A program made the position numbers and the translations under genes. From NCBI GenBank assembly GCA_013177995.1, contig JABLXN010000005.1, forward strand, positions 41,737 to 105,736: a stretch of 64,000 nt of DNA, read 5' to 3'. This document shows, piece after piece, positions 7,982 through 17,012 of this stretch (its first letter is position 1; every line of letters starts with the position of its first letter). The DNA comes from Brevinematales bacterium. GTDB lineage: Bacteria; Spirochaetota; Brevinematia; Brevinematales; Thermospiraceae. The notes beneath the pieces were generated by a model. The model had not been told where the DNA came from. It searched no databases and saw nothing but the letters and a program-made list of their open reading frames with translations.

Positions 7982-10900
7982 ATGTCACTCACGGTAGGAG
8001 AATGGCAGGATATTCTCCGGCAAAGAAAAAACCTTTCTCATCTCTGGGCAATCAAAACTTCCCATCCTGAACCCATCCTGAAAGTGATAGAGGATATCTC
8101 CTCGGAAGGGCAGTGTCTTTACTTTGTCAGTGCGTGTCCCTCTTATGTTCTTGAACCCTATCCTCCCCTTTTTGAACTTTTGCGCCATCTCCAGAAAGAA
8201 ACAAAAACCGAAACCTCAAAACTTCTCTCAGAAAGTCGTGTCTATCATCTCCACCGGAGCCTTTTTGAGGGTCTTTATGAGGGAAAGGTGATTCATAGAG
8301 ATATTCTTTTTTGGGAAGAACTCAGTTTTGAAAAATTGCGTCTTGAGGAGAGTATCCTATCCCAGATTTCCATTCTGACTTCTACGCTTCCCACCACGTG
8401 GGTGATTACAGAGGCGCATAATCTTTCTGAAAAAACGCTCTCTCTTCTCAGACAACTCATGAACTCTTCTTCTCATCATCTTCAGATATTTCTTATTACT
8501 CATGCCATTCCTCAGAATGCCACCTTTACCGATTTCTGGGAAGAACTCCTTCAAGATGGGCTTGCCTATGAACTTGAGCACGTTTCTCCACCTCTTGTTT
8601 TTCCTTCCCTTTCTCTGCCTATTCAGGAGGCTTTTAGTCGTGCACGTTTTCTTCTTCACTATTTTCATTTCCAGGAAACCATTAGTTTGCTTGAAGCCAT
8701 CCGGTCTGATATCTACCTTACCGAAGATGAGATCATGTATTTTTATCTCAAAGGCATGGCTCATTATTATCTCAGGGAATTTCAACAGGCCATTGAATCC
8801 TTCCACAATGGTCTTGAAAAAAGTTTTGATATAGCCAGTGAGGAACAAACCCAGCATTTTCAATTTTATTTGGCTCTCAGCTATCTTGGGCAGGGGGATC
8901 TCGAACAGGCTTACAAGCATATCTATGTGGTCTATCATCACTATTATTCCCAGAGTGTAGCTGAAACCTTTGGGTATCTTTTTTACTATCTTCTCATTAC
9001 ATCAGCTTATCAGGGGAGATGGTCTTCGGAGTTAGAGAGTCTTATTCATCAGGTTTTGGCTGAAGCCGATCGCTGGGGTTTTCTCAACATGAAGGCCTAT
9101 ATTTTAGGCGTCTATTTCATTGAAAATATGCAGGGAGGATTTGTAGAAGCCAAAAGTCAGCTCCTCTTTCAGGTATGTGAGGAGATGGTGAAGATAGCCG
9201 AAACCCTTGGGAATGAAGCACGCTTAGCGGCTGCCTATCACAATACCGCTATGATTCTCTCCCATCTCAACCGACATGAAGAGGCTTTCTCCTACTATCG
9301 CAAAAGCCTTTCTCTCAAAGAGCGTTTTCAGAATCCTCTCGAACTTGCCCAGATACGCAATGGTATTGCTTATGGATATCTCCTTGCCGAGAAGTACGAA
9401 GAAGCGGCTGGTTTTCTCCAGCAGAATATTAACTCTTTTCGTAGTATGGGGAATCTCACCGAAGCCCTTCTGACATTGGTCAACGCGGCTATCACACTCA
9501 TAGGGACATCGCAGTATGAAGAAGCCGCCCTTCTTTTGCGTACCATCGATGAAATGAAAAGAATTGCCGGTATTCCAGCTCTTCCCTATCATTCTGCTAT
9601 GGAATTGGGGTGTTATCTCGGTATCTGCTATGCAAAAACCCACCAGTCCCTTCGTTTGTTTGGTCTCTATCAACGGGTAAAAACCCTTATGGAAACAAAT
9701 CCCCATTCTGTCTATGAGGATATTCTCTGGCTTCTTTTTCAAGCCTATTTCTTTTATGAAGAAGGTCAGTTAGACGAATGTGCCAGGATTCTTCAGAAAT
9801 GGGTTCTTGTCATGGCAGAATACCGCCCTTCTCTCTGGCTTCTCTGGCGTCATGGCTGTAGTCTTTTTTATGAGGTTTTCAAGGAAAACTCCGCCGAGAG
9901 AACCTCCTTTCAAGGAATTATTTCTCGTTTGAAAGAACAACAACTTATTTCTCCTGAACTTTACCATATTATCATGACTCTCCCTCCCATCTCCTCTGTG
10001 AGTCTTTTCTGGAATAGAGAAGAATGCCTTGCCATAGCCCATGAATTTTTTACCCTTCAGTCTCTGGAACAGAACCTTGTTCGCATGCATTTTTTGAGAC
10101 AGATCTACTCTATCATGGCCAATACCTCTCTTTCCACCCATCTTTTTCAAAAGATACTGAAAGTGATCGCCAACTATCTTCCTCTCTCTTCTGCCTTCTT
10201 TCTTCTCATAGAAGACTTTCACTGGCAAAATGTTGCTTCAGTCAATGATACCCATGTTTTTGATCCTCTCTTTGTCATAGAAAAGGTCTATCGAGAAATC
10301 TCTGTGGATCAAAAGGTAGTGGAACTCACCTCCCAACCCTACTGGGAAAAACTCCTCCCCTTCAAAGGAAATGTTTACCTTGTGCCTCTTCGACGACGCT
10401 ACACATGGGAAGGGGCACTTTTACTCTTGTGGAATGCCACTTTCCCGCTGAGCCGAGAAAACGAGGATATCCTCTCGATGTTAGGGGAATACCTTGCGGT
10501 CCAGGTGTATTACAAGAAATTACTTGACAATCTTCGGTTTTTGAATTATGATATTATTACTGGTTTTTACAAGGGCGAAGAGATTGTGCAGCAGATGCGC
10601 CGGGAAAGTGCCCGTATTGAGCGCTATGGCAAAAAGCTTCGCAACTTTGCGGTGGCGTATATTATGCTCGAAAACCTCTTCCACTTCCGAGAAAAGTACG
10701 GCGAAAACCTCACGAATTTCTTCTTGAAACGTTTCAGGCAACACATTGAGCGAAGTGTGAGAGAGGTTGATATGGTAGGCTATATGCCTGAGGGAGGGGT
10801 GATTATTCTCTTCCCTGAAAGCCGTTCGGAGAATGTAGAACGCTTTGTGAAGCGCATGGAGAAGTTTCTTCTTTCTCCTCTGTCTGAACTCAAGGACGTG

Positions 10901-11083
10901 AAAAAACTTCTCCCTCCTGAAAAAACACACCAACAGGTGGAGATTCAGTGCCATATTGGGATTGTGGACTACCATACCTGTCCTGAATCACCAGAGAGTC
11001 TCCTCCATATGGCAAAAGAGATGGCTCTTCGGGCACGGGCAAATGCCACCTTAACAGAAACTTATACGCCAAGGCGCCCATAG
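7982..11083 (+). CDS. Large TPR / GAF / degenerate GGDEF-like regulatory protein
   Basis: A 1033-residue cytoplasmic protein. The first 200 or so residues look like a degraded AAA/STAND ATPase lobe without a Walker A. Residues about 215-640 are helical TPR repeats (for example [19 protein letters not shown] and [19 protein letters not shown]). A GAF-like domain follows at about 690-840. The last 170 residues align with a diguanylate cyclase fold ([16 protein letters not shown]), but the GGDEF signature is replaced by PEGGV, so cyclase activity is unlikely. GGAGG lies 5 bases before the ATG, and it starts 9 bases after the DUF1667 gene, so it may be cotranscribed with the glycerol genes. The stop codon lies inside the following tRNA gene. 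A sensory or scaffold role is inferred. Confidence 0.7.
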   Translation: MSLTVGEWQDILRQRKNLSHLWAIKTSHPEPILKVIEDISSEGQCLYFVSACPSYVLEPYPPLFELLRHLQKETKTETSKLLSESRVYHLHRSLFEGLYEGKVIHRDILFWEELSFEKLRLEESILSQISILTSTLPTTWVITEAHNLSEKTLSLLRQLMNSSSHHLQIFLITHAIPQNATFTDFWEELLQDGLAYELEHVSPPLVFPSLSLPIQEAFSRARFLLHYFHFQETISLLEAIRSDIYLTEDEIMYFYLKGMAHYYLREFQQAIESFHNGLEKSFDIASEEQTQHFQFYLALSYLGQGDLEQAYKHIYVVYHHYYSQSVAETFGYLFYYLLITSAYQGRWSSELESLIHQVLAEADRWGFLNMKAYILGVYFIENMQGGFVEAKSQLLFQVCEEMVKIAETLGNEARLAAAYHNTAMILSHLNRHEEAFSYYRKSLSLKERFQNPLELAQIRNGIAYGYLLAEKYEEAAGFLQQNINSFRSMGNLTEALLTLVNAAITLIGTSQYEEAALLLRTIDEMKRIAGIPALPYHSAMELGCYLGICYAKTHQSLRLFGLYQRVKTLMETNPHSVYEDILWLLFQAYFFYEEGQLDECARILQKWVLVMAEYRPSLWLLWRHGCSLFYEVFKENSAERTSFQGIISRLKEQQLISPELYHIIMTLPPISSVSLFWNREECLAIAHEFFTLQSLEQNLVRMHFLRQIYSIMANTSLSTHLFQKILKVIANYLPLSSAFFLLIEDFHWQNVASVNDTHVFDPLFVIEKVYREISVDQKVVELTSQPYWEKLLPFKGNVYLVPLRRRYTWEGALLLLWNATFPLSRENEDILSMLGEYLAVQVYYKKLLDNLRFLNYDIITGFYKGEEIVQQMRRESARIERYGKKLRNFAVAYIMLENLFHFREKYGENLTNFFLKRFRQHIERSVREVDMVGYMPEGGVIILFPESRSENVERFVKRMEKFLLSPLSELKDVKKLLPPEKTHQQVEIQCHIGIVDYHTCPESPESLLHMAKEMALRARANATLTETYTPRRP

Positions 11084-11147
11084 CTCAGTTGGATAGAGCG
11101 TCGGCCTCCGGAGCCGAAGGCCAGAGGTTCGACTCCTCTTGGGCGCA
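11074..11147 (+). tRNA. tRNA-Arg (anticodon CCG)
   Basis: A 74-base cloverleaf: acceptor GCGCCCA/TGGGCGC, D-arm GCTC/GAGC, anticodon stem TCGGC/GCCGA with loop CTCCGGA (anticodon CCG), and T-arm AGAGG-TTCGACT-CCTCT. The first 10 bases overlap the end of the upstream coding sequence, whose TAG stop is bases 8-10 of the tRNA. Confidence 0.95.
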
Positions 11148-11150
11148 GAG

Positions 11151-11185
11151 ACCGCCACTTCCTGAAAGTGGCGGTTTTCTTTTTC
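11151..11185 (+). terminator. Terminator after tRNA-Arg
   Basis: ACCGCCACTT (11151-11160) pairs with AAGTGGCGGT (11166-11175) around a 5-base loop and is followed by TTTCTTTTT. Confidence 0.85.
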
Positions 11186-11187
11186 AC

Positions 11188-11217
11188 TTGACATCACTCT
11201 CTCTTTTGCTTTAGAAT
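11188..11217 (+). promoter_or_regulatory. Promoter of tRNA-Gly
   Basis: TTGACA (11188-11193) and TAGAAT (11212-11217) are 18 bases apart, ending 10 bases before the mature tRNA 5' end. Confidence 0.8.
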
Positions 11218-11227
11218 ATAGACTCTT

Positions 11228-11300
11228 GCGGGAATAGCTCAGTTGGTAGAGCGCTACCTTGCCAAGGTAGATGTCGCGGGTTCGAGTCCCGTTTCCCGCT
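11228..11300 (+). tRNA. tRNA-Gly (anticodon GCC)
   Basis: A 73-base cloverleaf: acceptor GCGGGAA/TTCCCGC, anticodon stem CTACC/GGTAG with loop TTGCCAA (anticodon GCC), and T-arm GCGGG-TTCGAGT-CCCGT. CCA is not encoded. Confidence 0.96.
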
Positions 11301-11306
11301 ATCCAA

Positions 11307-11325
11307 GGGGCGAATGCCCCTTTTT
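11307..11325 (+). terminator. Terminator after tRNA-Gly
   Basis: GGGGC-GAAT-GCCCC followed by TTTTT directly behind the tRNA. The hairpin covers an in-frame ATG at 11314, which is one reason for starting the next gene at GTG 11341. Confidence 0.8.
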
Positions 11326-11340
11326 CTTTTGGGGGAGAAT

Positions 11341-12036
11341 GTGGAGATTGCGGATATTCTCATCTATCAGGACAATGATATCCTTGTGGTAGAAAAACCT
11401 GTCAATATGCCATCTCAACCAGACAAAACTGGTGATGAGGCCCTCTCAAGTTTTCTTGAAAAAAATCTCTTTTCTTCCGGGAAAAAAGCCTACATCGGCA
11501 TTGTTCACAGGCTTGATAGGCCTGTGGGGGGGATCATGGTCTTTGCCAAAAACCGGAGAGCAGCAGAAAAGCTCTCCTCCCAGATGAAAACCCGCCAATG
11601 TGAAAAATATTATCTTGCCGTCGTGTATGGAGAAATCTCTCCTCCCACCGGTACCTTTGAAGATTATCTTCTCAAGGATCCTCATCGAAACGTCTCTCGC
11701 GTGGTTGAACCTCATCACCCTGAGGCCAAAAAAGCCTCTCTCTCTTATCGTGTGCTTGCTTTCCATCCAGAAAAAAAGCTCACCCTTGTAGAAGTCGAAC
11801 TCCACACAGGAAGGCATCATCAGATCCGTGTTCAGTGGCAATCTCGTGGTCACCCCCTTTATGGAGACCAGAAATACGGACGTGGGTTTACCCGGGGAGG
11901 ACAAAGGCTTGCCCTCTGGTCCTACCGCCTGAGTTTTGCCCATCCCCAGACGGGGGAGTATCTCACCTTTACCAGAAAGCCCCCTGCGGTGTATCCCTGG
12001 ATCCTCTTTGAAGGTTATTTTCGTCCTCAAGGGTGA
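11341..12036 (+). CDS. RluA-family RNA pseudouridine synthase
   Basis: It isomerises uridine to pseudouridine in rRNA or tRNA. The catalytic motif HRLDRPVGG, containing the essential Asp, is near residues 57-65. A further family motif, GRHHQIRVQW, lies near residue 159, and LYGDQKYG follows. At about 231 residues it is the short form without an S4 domain. GTG at 11341 is chosen because GGGGGAG lies just upstream, and the more upstream ATG (11314) falls in the tRNA-Gly terminator. It converges with the amylase gene, the two 3' ends overlapping by 10 bases. The target base is unknown. Confidence 0.85.
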   Translation: MEIADILIYQDNDILVVEKPVNMPSQPDKTGDEALSSFLEKNLFSSGKKAYIGIVHRLDRPVGGIMVFAKNRRAAEKLSSQMKTRQCEKYYLAVVYGEISPPTGTFEDYLLKDPHRNVSRVVEPHHPEAKKASLSYRVLAFHPEKKLTLVEVELHTGRHHQIRVQWQSRGHPLYGDQKYGRGFTRGGQRLALWSYRLSFAHPQTGEYLTFTRKPPAVYPWILFEGYFRPQG

Positions 12037-13889
12037 AGAACGAGCCGGACAAGCTCGTGTCCCCAGGGGGCAAGCTTGAGTCTCCAGGTGGTGTTTTCCA
12101 GGGTATAGGAGTTTTCTTCCCACATGGAAGAAAATGTTTGTCCTTCTTCTACACCTAAACAGGCCAAGTCTACAAGCACCTCTCGACTCTCATCACTATT
12201 CGAAAGGGCGAGAAGCCATCCTTCTTCCATGGTAAACCGGGCCAAAACAAGCACATCCTCATCAGCATAAAGCACCTTGAAACTTCCCTCTTGAAGGGCT
12301 ATACTCTCTTTTTTCCAGTGGGCCAATCGCTGATACCAGGAAAAGACTTCTTTGTCCCATCGGTTTTCATCCCACACCATGGGATAGCGACACCCCTCAA
12401 TAGCCTGGGTGTCTCCATCAAGCAGAATTTCGTCTCCATAATAAATGGAGAAGGTCCCTGGCAAAAGAAAACCAGCCGAAATCATGCCACGATACCAATC
12501 CCTCCGAAAAAGTCCCCCCTGATTATGAAACCTGATGATATCATGAGAATCAAGAAGATTGAACTGGGTATGGACAAGAGGATTGGGAAGTCTCGTATAG
12601 TGTTGCATGATCTGCGAAGCTACCGAGGTAGCTCTTCCCCTCTTTCCCTGAAAGCCTATGGGGAGCTTTGGCTTGAGAAAATGATCCATCTCTCCCGCAA
12701 AGAACCGAAGTGGCCTGAGAGAAGCAAAATAATTCATCGCCCCATCCCACTCATTTCCCAAATGATAGGTGATATTGTCCTCCCAATGTTCCCCAATGAG
12801 ATAGATATCCTTGCGAACGGATTTGAGAGCCTCTCTGATCTCTGAGAAAAGTTCATGTCCCATCTGATCGGCATCCCGACGAGCGGTCTGGTTTCCCACA
12901 TCAAAACGCCAACCATCAATAAAATAAGGGGCCTTCAAATACATTTGCAAAATGGAATCGGTCGCCCGGTAGATTTTCTCTCTCAGTTTCTCCGAATGAT
13001 AATTGAGCTGGGGTAGCGTCGGAATATTATACCAGGAGAGATAATTCCCCTGTTCATCAAAATAATAGAACCCTCTTTCTTCTGAAGAAGGATCGGCCAA
13101 AGCCCTTTGAAACCAGTGGTGGTTTTTGCCTGTATGGTTGATAGAAATATCAAGAATAAGCCTCATCCCCTCTTCATGAAGCGCCTCAGAAAGTCGGATA
13201 AGGGCGGTATTTCCCCCCAATTTTTCATCCACCCGGGTATAATCCACACAGTCATACCGGTGGGTGGTGGGGGCTTCAAAGATGGGGTTGAGATAGAGAG
13301 CCGTTACCCCTAATGACTTCAGGTAGGGGATTTTTTGTCTGATTCCCTCCAAGTCCCCCATATAAAAGTCTAAACACCCCGCTTCACGATAGGGAAGGGG
13401 TTTTGCTTCCCAGGGCATTTCTCTCGCCGTAAAACCATGATAGGTATAGGGTTTCAGAGGCCTTTGTTCTTCACGGGCAAATCTATCAGGAAAGATATGA
13501 TAAAACGTGCCGCGGCATACCCAATCCGGGATATCATCCTGGGCAAGAAGGACAAAATCATGATCTTCTGTCGGTGGGTAATCCACTATCCCCTGCCGGG
13601 TATAGTACCACACTCTATCTGATGTCACAAGCACAAAGCGGTACTGTTTATAGGGCTCATTAACCCGAAGTTCTGTCTGGTAATACTCAAAAAAACGGGT
13701 AGTATGAGCCTTTTTCATCTCCTGCCAGTGCCCATCCCCATTGATAATTGTCCAGAGAAGGACCCGTTGGACAGGATGCTGTTTGCCAAGCCGGAGTTGC
13801 ACAAAAACCATTTCTCCAAGTTTTGGTCGAACATTGGACACATAATCCCGACTCACATCCGAAAAGACCATCTCTTTCCAATCTCTCAT
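12027..13889 (-). CDS. GH13 alpha-amylase-family glycosidase (neopullulanase/cyclomaltodextrinase type)
   Basis: It hydrolyses alpha-glucan oligosaccharides. The 620-residue layout is an N-terminal beta-sandwich (CBM34-like, about 1-120), a (beta/alpha)8 barrel and a C-terminal beta domain. The conserved GH13 regions are present in order: DISINHTG (region I), GWRFDVGNQ with the nucleophile Asp (II), IGEHWED with the acid Glu (III) and LDSHDII (IV). No signal peptide is seen, so it is cytoplasmic and probably acts on imported maltodextrins. ATG 13889 has GGAG 7 bases upstream, and a TATGAT -10 box lies just before it. An in-frame TTG at 13919 would be upstream of the transcription start. Exact specificity is not determinable here. 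Confidence 0.88.
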   Translation of the reverse strand: MRDWKEMVFSDVSRDYVSNVRPKLGEMVFVQLRLGKQHPVQRVLLWTIINGDGHWQEMKKAHTTRFFEYYQTELRVNEPYKQYRFVLVTSDRVWYYTRQGIVDYPPTEDHDFVLLAQDDIPDWVCRGTFYHIFPDRFAREEQRPLKPYTYHGFTAREMPWEAKPLPYREAGCLDFYMGDLEGIRQKIPYLKSLGVTALYLNPIFEAPTTHRYDCVDYTRVDEKLGGNTALIRLSEALHEEGMRLILDISINHTGKNHHWFQRALADPSSEERGFYYFDEQGNYLSWYNIPTLPQLNYHSEKLREKIYRATDSILQMYLKAPYFIDGWRFDVGNQTARRDADQMGHELFSEIREALKSVRKDIYLIGEHWEDNITYHLGNEWDGAMNYFASLRPLRFFAGEMDHFLKPKLPIGFQGKRGRATSVASQIMQHYTRLPNPLVHTQFNLLDSHDIIRFHNQGGLFRRDWYRGMISAGFLLPGTFSIYYGDEILLDGDTQAIEGCRYPMVWDENRWDKEVFSWYQRLAHWKKESIALQEGSFKVLYADEDVLVLARFTMEEGWLLALSNSDESREVLVDLACLGVEEGQTFSSMWEENSYTLENTTWRLKLAPWGHELVRLVLHP

Positions 13890-13907
13890 TGGTTTACTCC
13901 GTGTTCT

Positions 13908-13936
13908 ATCATAAGGCAACGAAGGAAAAAAGGCAA
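13908..13936 (-). promoter_or_regulatory. Promoter of the GH13 gene
   Basis: Minus strand TTGCCT (13931-13936), 17-base spacer, TATGAT (13908-13913), giving a short leader before ATG 13889. Confidence 0.65.
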
Positions 13937-13975
13937 TTTTGGGGTTGTTTTTGGGGTAAAGGTATTATGAAGATC

Positions 13976-14005
13976 GAGACCTTTGCAAGAATGTGCAAAG
14001 GTCTC
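13976..14005. repeat. Solo MITE-end palindrome (copy B, internal deletion?)
   Basis: The same 13-4-13 palindrome as the left end of the 200-bp elements (loop region AGAAT) stands alone here. AGATC precedes it at 13971-13975 and recurs at 14016-14020. This could be the 5-bp duplication around a deletion derivative that lost the body, but the match may be chance. Confidence 0.6.
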
Positions 14006-14089
14006 GAAATGTCCTAGATCCGTTTTTTGAGACCAAAATTCGTTTATTGATCTTCAATGAAGACCATGCGATACATTTAATGTATTTCC

Positions 14090-15529
14090 CTATGGCAATA
14101 CACTATTACCACTGGCTTCAGATGCCCCTGAATAGGAAGTTTCATTTAAAGCATCAGAATTGTTTGTATCTCCCATCACAAAATCATGATAAAAATACTC
14201 CAATTGACTACTCACAAACTTATTCTCTTTGAATATATGACCAGTGATATCGTTGTATTCATATATTCCTATTGATGTCCCATTTCCTCCCACCACACAA
14301 TTAGAAATAAGCAAATTTGTTTCAGATTTCAGACCTACAACGTTATTTAGATTAATACCCCAATTATTAGTGAGAATACTATTCATAATTTTATTGTTCT
14401 CTCCTGCAAAAAGATACACACCACCAGCACTCCCAGCTCTATTTCCAATAATATTTCCACTTATTATGTTATTTGCTGAATACCACGAGTAAACTCCTCC
14501 TCCAGCACTTGCTTCATTTTCACACACACTTCCACTTAGAATATTGTTTGTTGAATACCACAACAATATCCCGCCTCCAATATCACTCAAGGCTTTATTT
14601 TCCAAAATGCTTCCTTCTATTGTGTTATTTTCTGAGAAAACTATATAAATTCCTGCTCCTCTTACAGAATTATTATTTTTCACATAAGCGATTATTCTAT
14701 TTTGTATAGAAGAATCTAACAATATTCCGCCTCCACCATAGATTGCATTATTATTGGAAAAATTTCCTCCTATTATATTATTTGTTGCATAATATAATAA
14801 CATTCCCCCACCATTTGTGGCTTTATTGTTTTCCAAAATGCCACTTACGGTGTTATTGGTAGAATAGTTGACTGATAATCCTCCCCCAAAATAGGCAACA
14901 TTGTATTTGGCAATTACATCTATTACATTGTTATGTGAGTTTCTCAAATATAATCCTCCTCCACAGTCATGTGCATTATTATTTGATAGAATAATATTTC
15001 CAATAAATGAATAACATACATTTGAAAGATAAATACCGCCGCCTTTATCATGAGGAGGTGATTCCGAAGCATTTCCATTTCTTATAATAAAATTACTGAT
15101 GACTACATTACTTGCATTTCGTATGAAAAATACATGATACAAGCTATTTAACCCATCCAATTCAGTATAGCCTACAATTTCACTGAAATCGCTATTCCAT
15201 CCACCGATAAATCTTATGTTGCTTTTGTTAGTCAATAGTATACCATTTTCTAAGCTACTAAGTCCATTGCCTGCCACATAAACTCCAGTAGTAATATATA
15301 TATTCATTTCTTTTTCTGTAATTTTCTGTATAGCTTTTCCGATAGTTCTCAAGGGTGCTGATGGAGAAAAACCAGAATTATTATCATTTCCATTTACCGA
15401 AACAAAGATAGTGTTATAGGCGGGTAAATTTTCTTTATTTTCTTGTGAAGATACAGTACAACCATTTATTTGCCATATTCCCAAAAAAATAATGAGGTAA
15501 AAGCTAAGGGTTGATTTTATTTTTTTCAC
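14090..15529 (-). CDS. Lipoprotein with right-handed beta-helix repeats
   Basis: A 479-residue predicted surface or periplasmic lipoprotein. The N-terminus has KK, a hydrophobic segment and then Cys near residue 24 (WQINGC), a relaxed spirochaete-type lipobox. The start of the mature part (FVSVNGNDNNSG) matches the DUF1565/pectin-lyase-like entry. At least ten tandem turns of about 22 residues follow, each with an Asn-rich NN turn and a GGG(I/L)YL-type strand, typical of a parallel beta-helix. Such proteins bind or cleave polysaccharide or act as adhesins; no catalytic residues are identifiable. The start is GTG with AGGAGG 7 bases upstream. The gene is much more AT-rich than its neighbours, suggesting horizontal transfer. 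Confidence 0.75.
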   Translation of the reverse strand: MKKIKSTLSFYLIIFLGIWQINGCTVSSQENKENLPAYNTIFVSVNGNDNNSGFSPSAPLRTIGKAIQKITEKEMNIYITTGVYVAGNGLSSLENGILLTNKSNIRFIGGWNSDFSEIVGYTELDGLNSLYHVFFIRNASNVVISNFIIRNGNASESPPHDKGGGIYLSNVCYSFIGNIILSNNNAHDCGGGLYLRNSHNNVIDVIAKYNVAYFGGGLSVNYSTNNTVSGILENNKATNGGGMLLYYATNNIIGGNFSNNNAIYGGGGILLDSSIQNRIIAYVKNNNSVRGAGIYIVFSENNTIEGSILENKALSDIGGGILLWYSTNNILSGSVCENEASAGGGVYSWYSANNIISGNIIGNRAGSAGGVYLFAGENNKIMNSILTNNWGINLNNVVGLKSETNLLISNCVVGGNGTSIGIYEYNDITGHIFKENKFVSSQLEYFYHDFVMGDTNNSDALNETSYSGASEASGNSVLP

Positions 15530-15563
15530 AAGATCCTCCTATATCATATACCTATAATAAAAT

Positions 15564-15592
15564 ATTATACACTTCTTTTCTTCAAAAATCAA
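15564..15592 (-). promoter_or_regulatory. Promoter of the beta-helix lipoprotein gene
   Basis: Minus strand TTGATT (15587-15592), 17-base spacer, TATAAT (15564-15569), about 35 bases before the GTG start. Confidence 0.7.
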
Positions 15593-15637
15593 ATTCTTTT
15601 GTCCTTTGTATTACCTCGAATGGTTCCCCTTTTCTTT

Positions 15638-16996
15638 TCACCTCTTCTCCAGGGGCACATAGGGCTGCTGGGGGGCAATACACTTGTACGCGGGGCGAAT
15701 GATCCTTCCGCCGGCAATGAGTTCCTCCAAGCGGTGGGCTGTCCAGCCTGCCATACGTGAGAGAGCAAAAATCGGGGTGTACAACTCTCGGGGTATACCA
15801 AGCATATCATAGACAAAACCCGCATAAAAGTCTACATTTGCACAGATGATTTTGTTTTTGGCCTTTTCGGCGAAAAGTTGCTTCGAAAAGTGTTCAAAGA
15901 GGTTATAGAGCTGGAATTCTTCCTCTCTTTTCTTGTATTTGGCGAGTTCTTCTGCCTTTTTCTTGAGAAGAATAGCCCGTGGATCGGAGAGGGAGTACAC
16001 CGCATGTCCCATTCCATAGATCAGCCCTCGTCTGTCATAGGCTTCTTTGTTGAGAAGGCGGCGAATATAATCCTTGATCTGGTTTTCATTTGTCCAGTCT
16101 TTGATTTCCCGTTTCACATCGTCCATCATATTGACCACCTCGGCATTGGCGCCGCCATGACGGGGGCCCTTCAGGGAACACAGCGCCGCCACAATAGCCG
16201 AGTAGGTATCTGTATTGGTCGAAGAGACGACATGAAGCGTAAAGGTAGAGTTATTGCCTCCTCCATGTTCGGCATGAAGCACAAAAGCAAGGTCAAGAAT
16301 CTGGGCCTCAATGGGATCAAACTCCCGGTGAGGGCGAAGAAGAGAAAGAAAGTTCTCCACATGCGAAAGGTTCTCATCCTGGTGGTGAAGATAGAGACTC
16401 TCCTTCTCATAGTAGTGCCTTTTGGCATGATACCCGTAGGCTACCATGGCGGGAAATTGGGCGAGAAGCCTAAGACTCTGATCAAGAACATTGGCTATAG
16501 AAATATCATCGGGTTGAGGATCATAGGCATAGAGGGCACTGACTTCTCTTGTGAGAAGATTCATGATATCCCGGCTGGGAGATTTGAGGATAATGTTTTC
16601 TTTGAAACCATCGGGAAGATGACGATATTTCTTCAAGAGAGAAGAAAATTCCTCAAGTTCCTTTTTGGTAGGAAGCTTGCCAAACAAAAGCAAGAAAATA
16701 GTCTCTTCAAATCCATATCTGTTTTCACTTTGAAAACCATTTACAAGATCAAAGATATCGATTCCCCGATATCGAAGTCTTCCTTCCACAGGAACGGGTA
16801 CTCCTTCATCCATCACATATCCGTGGACCTCACCAATATGAGTAAGTCCTACTAAAACCCCTGTGCCATCGGCATTTCTGAGACCTCGTTTCACATTGTA
16901 TTCTATATAGAGTTCATTTGGGATGACATCATTCTGCTCAAGATAACTGACATAAGGAGCAAGTGAAGAGAGATCCTTAGGCTGAAATTCTTTCAT
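15638..16996 (-). CDS. gltA: Citrate synthase
   Basis: It condenses oxaloacetate with acetyl-CoA to citrate. The 452-residue product contains the central family motif HAEHGGGNNSTFT with the catalytic His, the GPRHGGANAEV loop with a second catalytic His, and a later YGMGHAVY region; the Asp-bearing NVDFYAG segment is C-terminal. ATG 16996 is preceded by AAGGAG at a good distance; an open frame extends further upstream but lies within the preceding ABC gene. It is the third gene of an operon with the ABC permease and ATPase (16-base gap). A methylcitrate synthase activity cannot be excluded. Its location in a transporter operon is unusual. Confidence 0.9.
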   Translation of the reverse strand: MKEFQPKDLSSLAPYVSYLEQNDVIPNELYIEYNVKRGLRNADGTGVLVGLTHIGEVHGYVMDEGVPVPVEGRLRYRGIDIFDLVNGFQSENRYGFEETIFLLLFGKLPTKKELEEFSSLLKKYRHLPDGFKENIILKSPSRDIMNLLTREVSALYAYDPQPDDISIANVLDQSLRLLAQFPAMVAYGYHAKRHYYEKESLYLHHQDENLSHVENFLSLLRPHREFDPIEAQILDLAFVLHAEHGGGNNSTFTLHVVSSTNTDTYSAIVAALCSLKGPRHGGANAEVVNMMDDVKREIKDWTNENQIKDYIRRLLNKEAYDRRGLIYGMGHAVYSLSDPRAILLKKKAEELAKYKKREEEFQLYNLFEHFSKQLFAEKAKNKIICANVDFYAGFVYDMLGIPRELYTPIFALSRMAGWTAHRLEELIAGGRIIRPAYKCIAPQQPYVPLEKR

Positions 16997-17012
16997 ACAA
17001 TTCTCCTTCTTC

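Noticed and set aside
14105..15400. Repeated AT-rich units considered as a CRISPR array
   Set aside because: The units are coding beta-helix turns of unequal sequence, without constant repeats and unique spacers. No CRISPR array is seen anywhere in the window.
15878..16855. 325-codon plus-strand frame opposite citrate synthase
   Set aside because: Antisense shadow of a well-supported gene.
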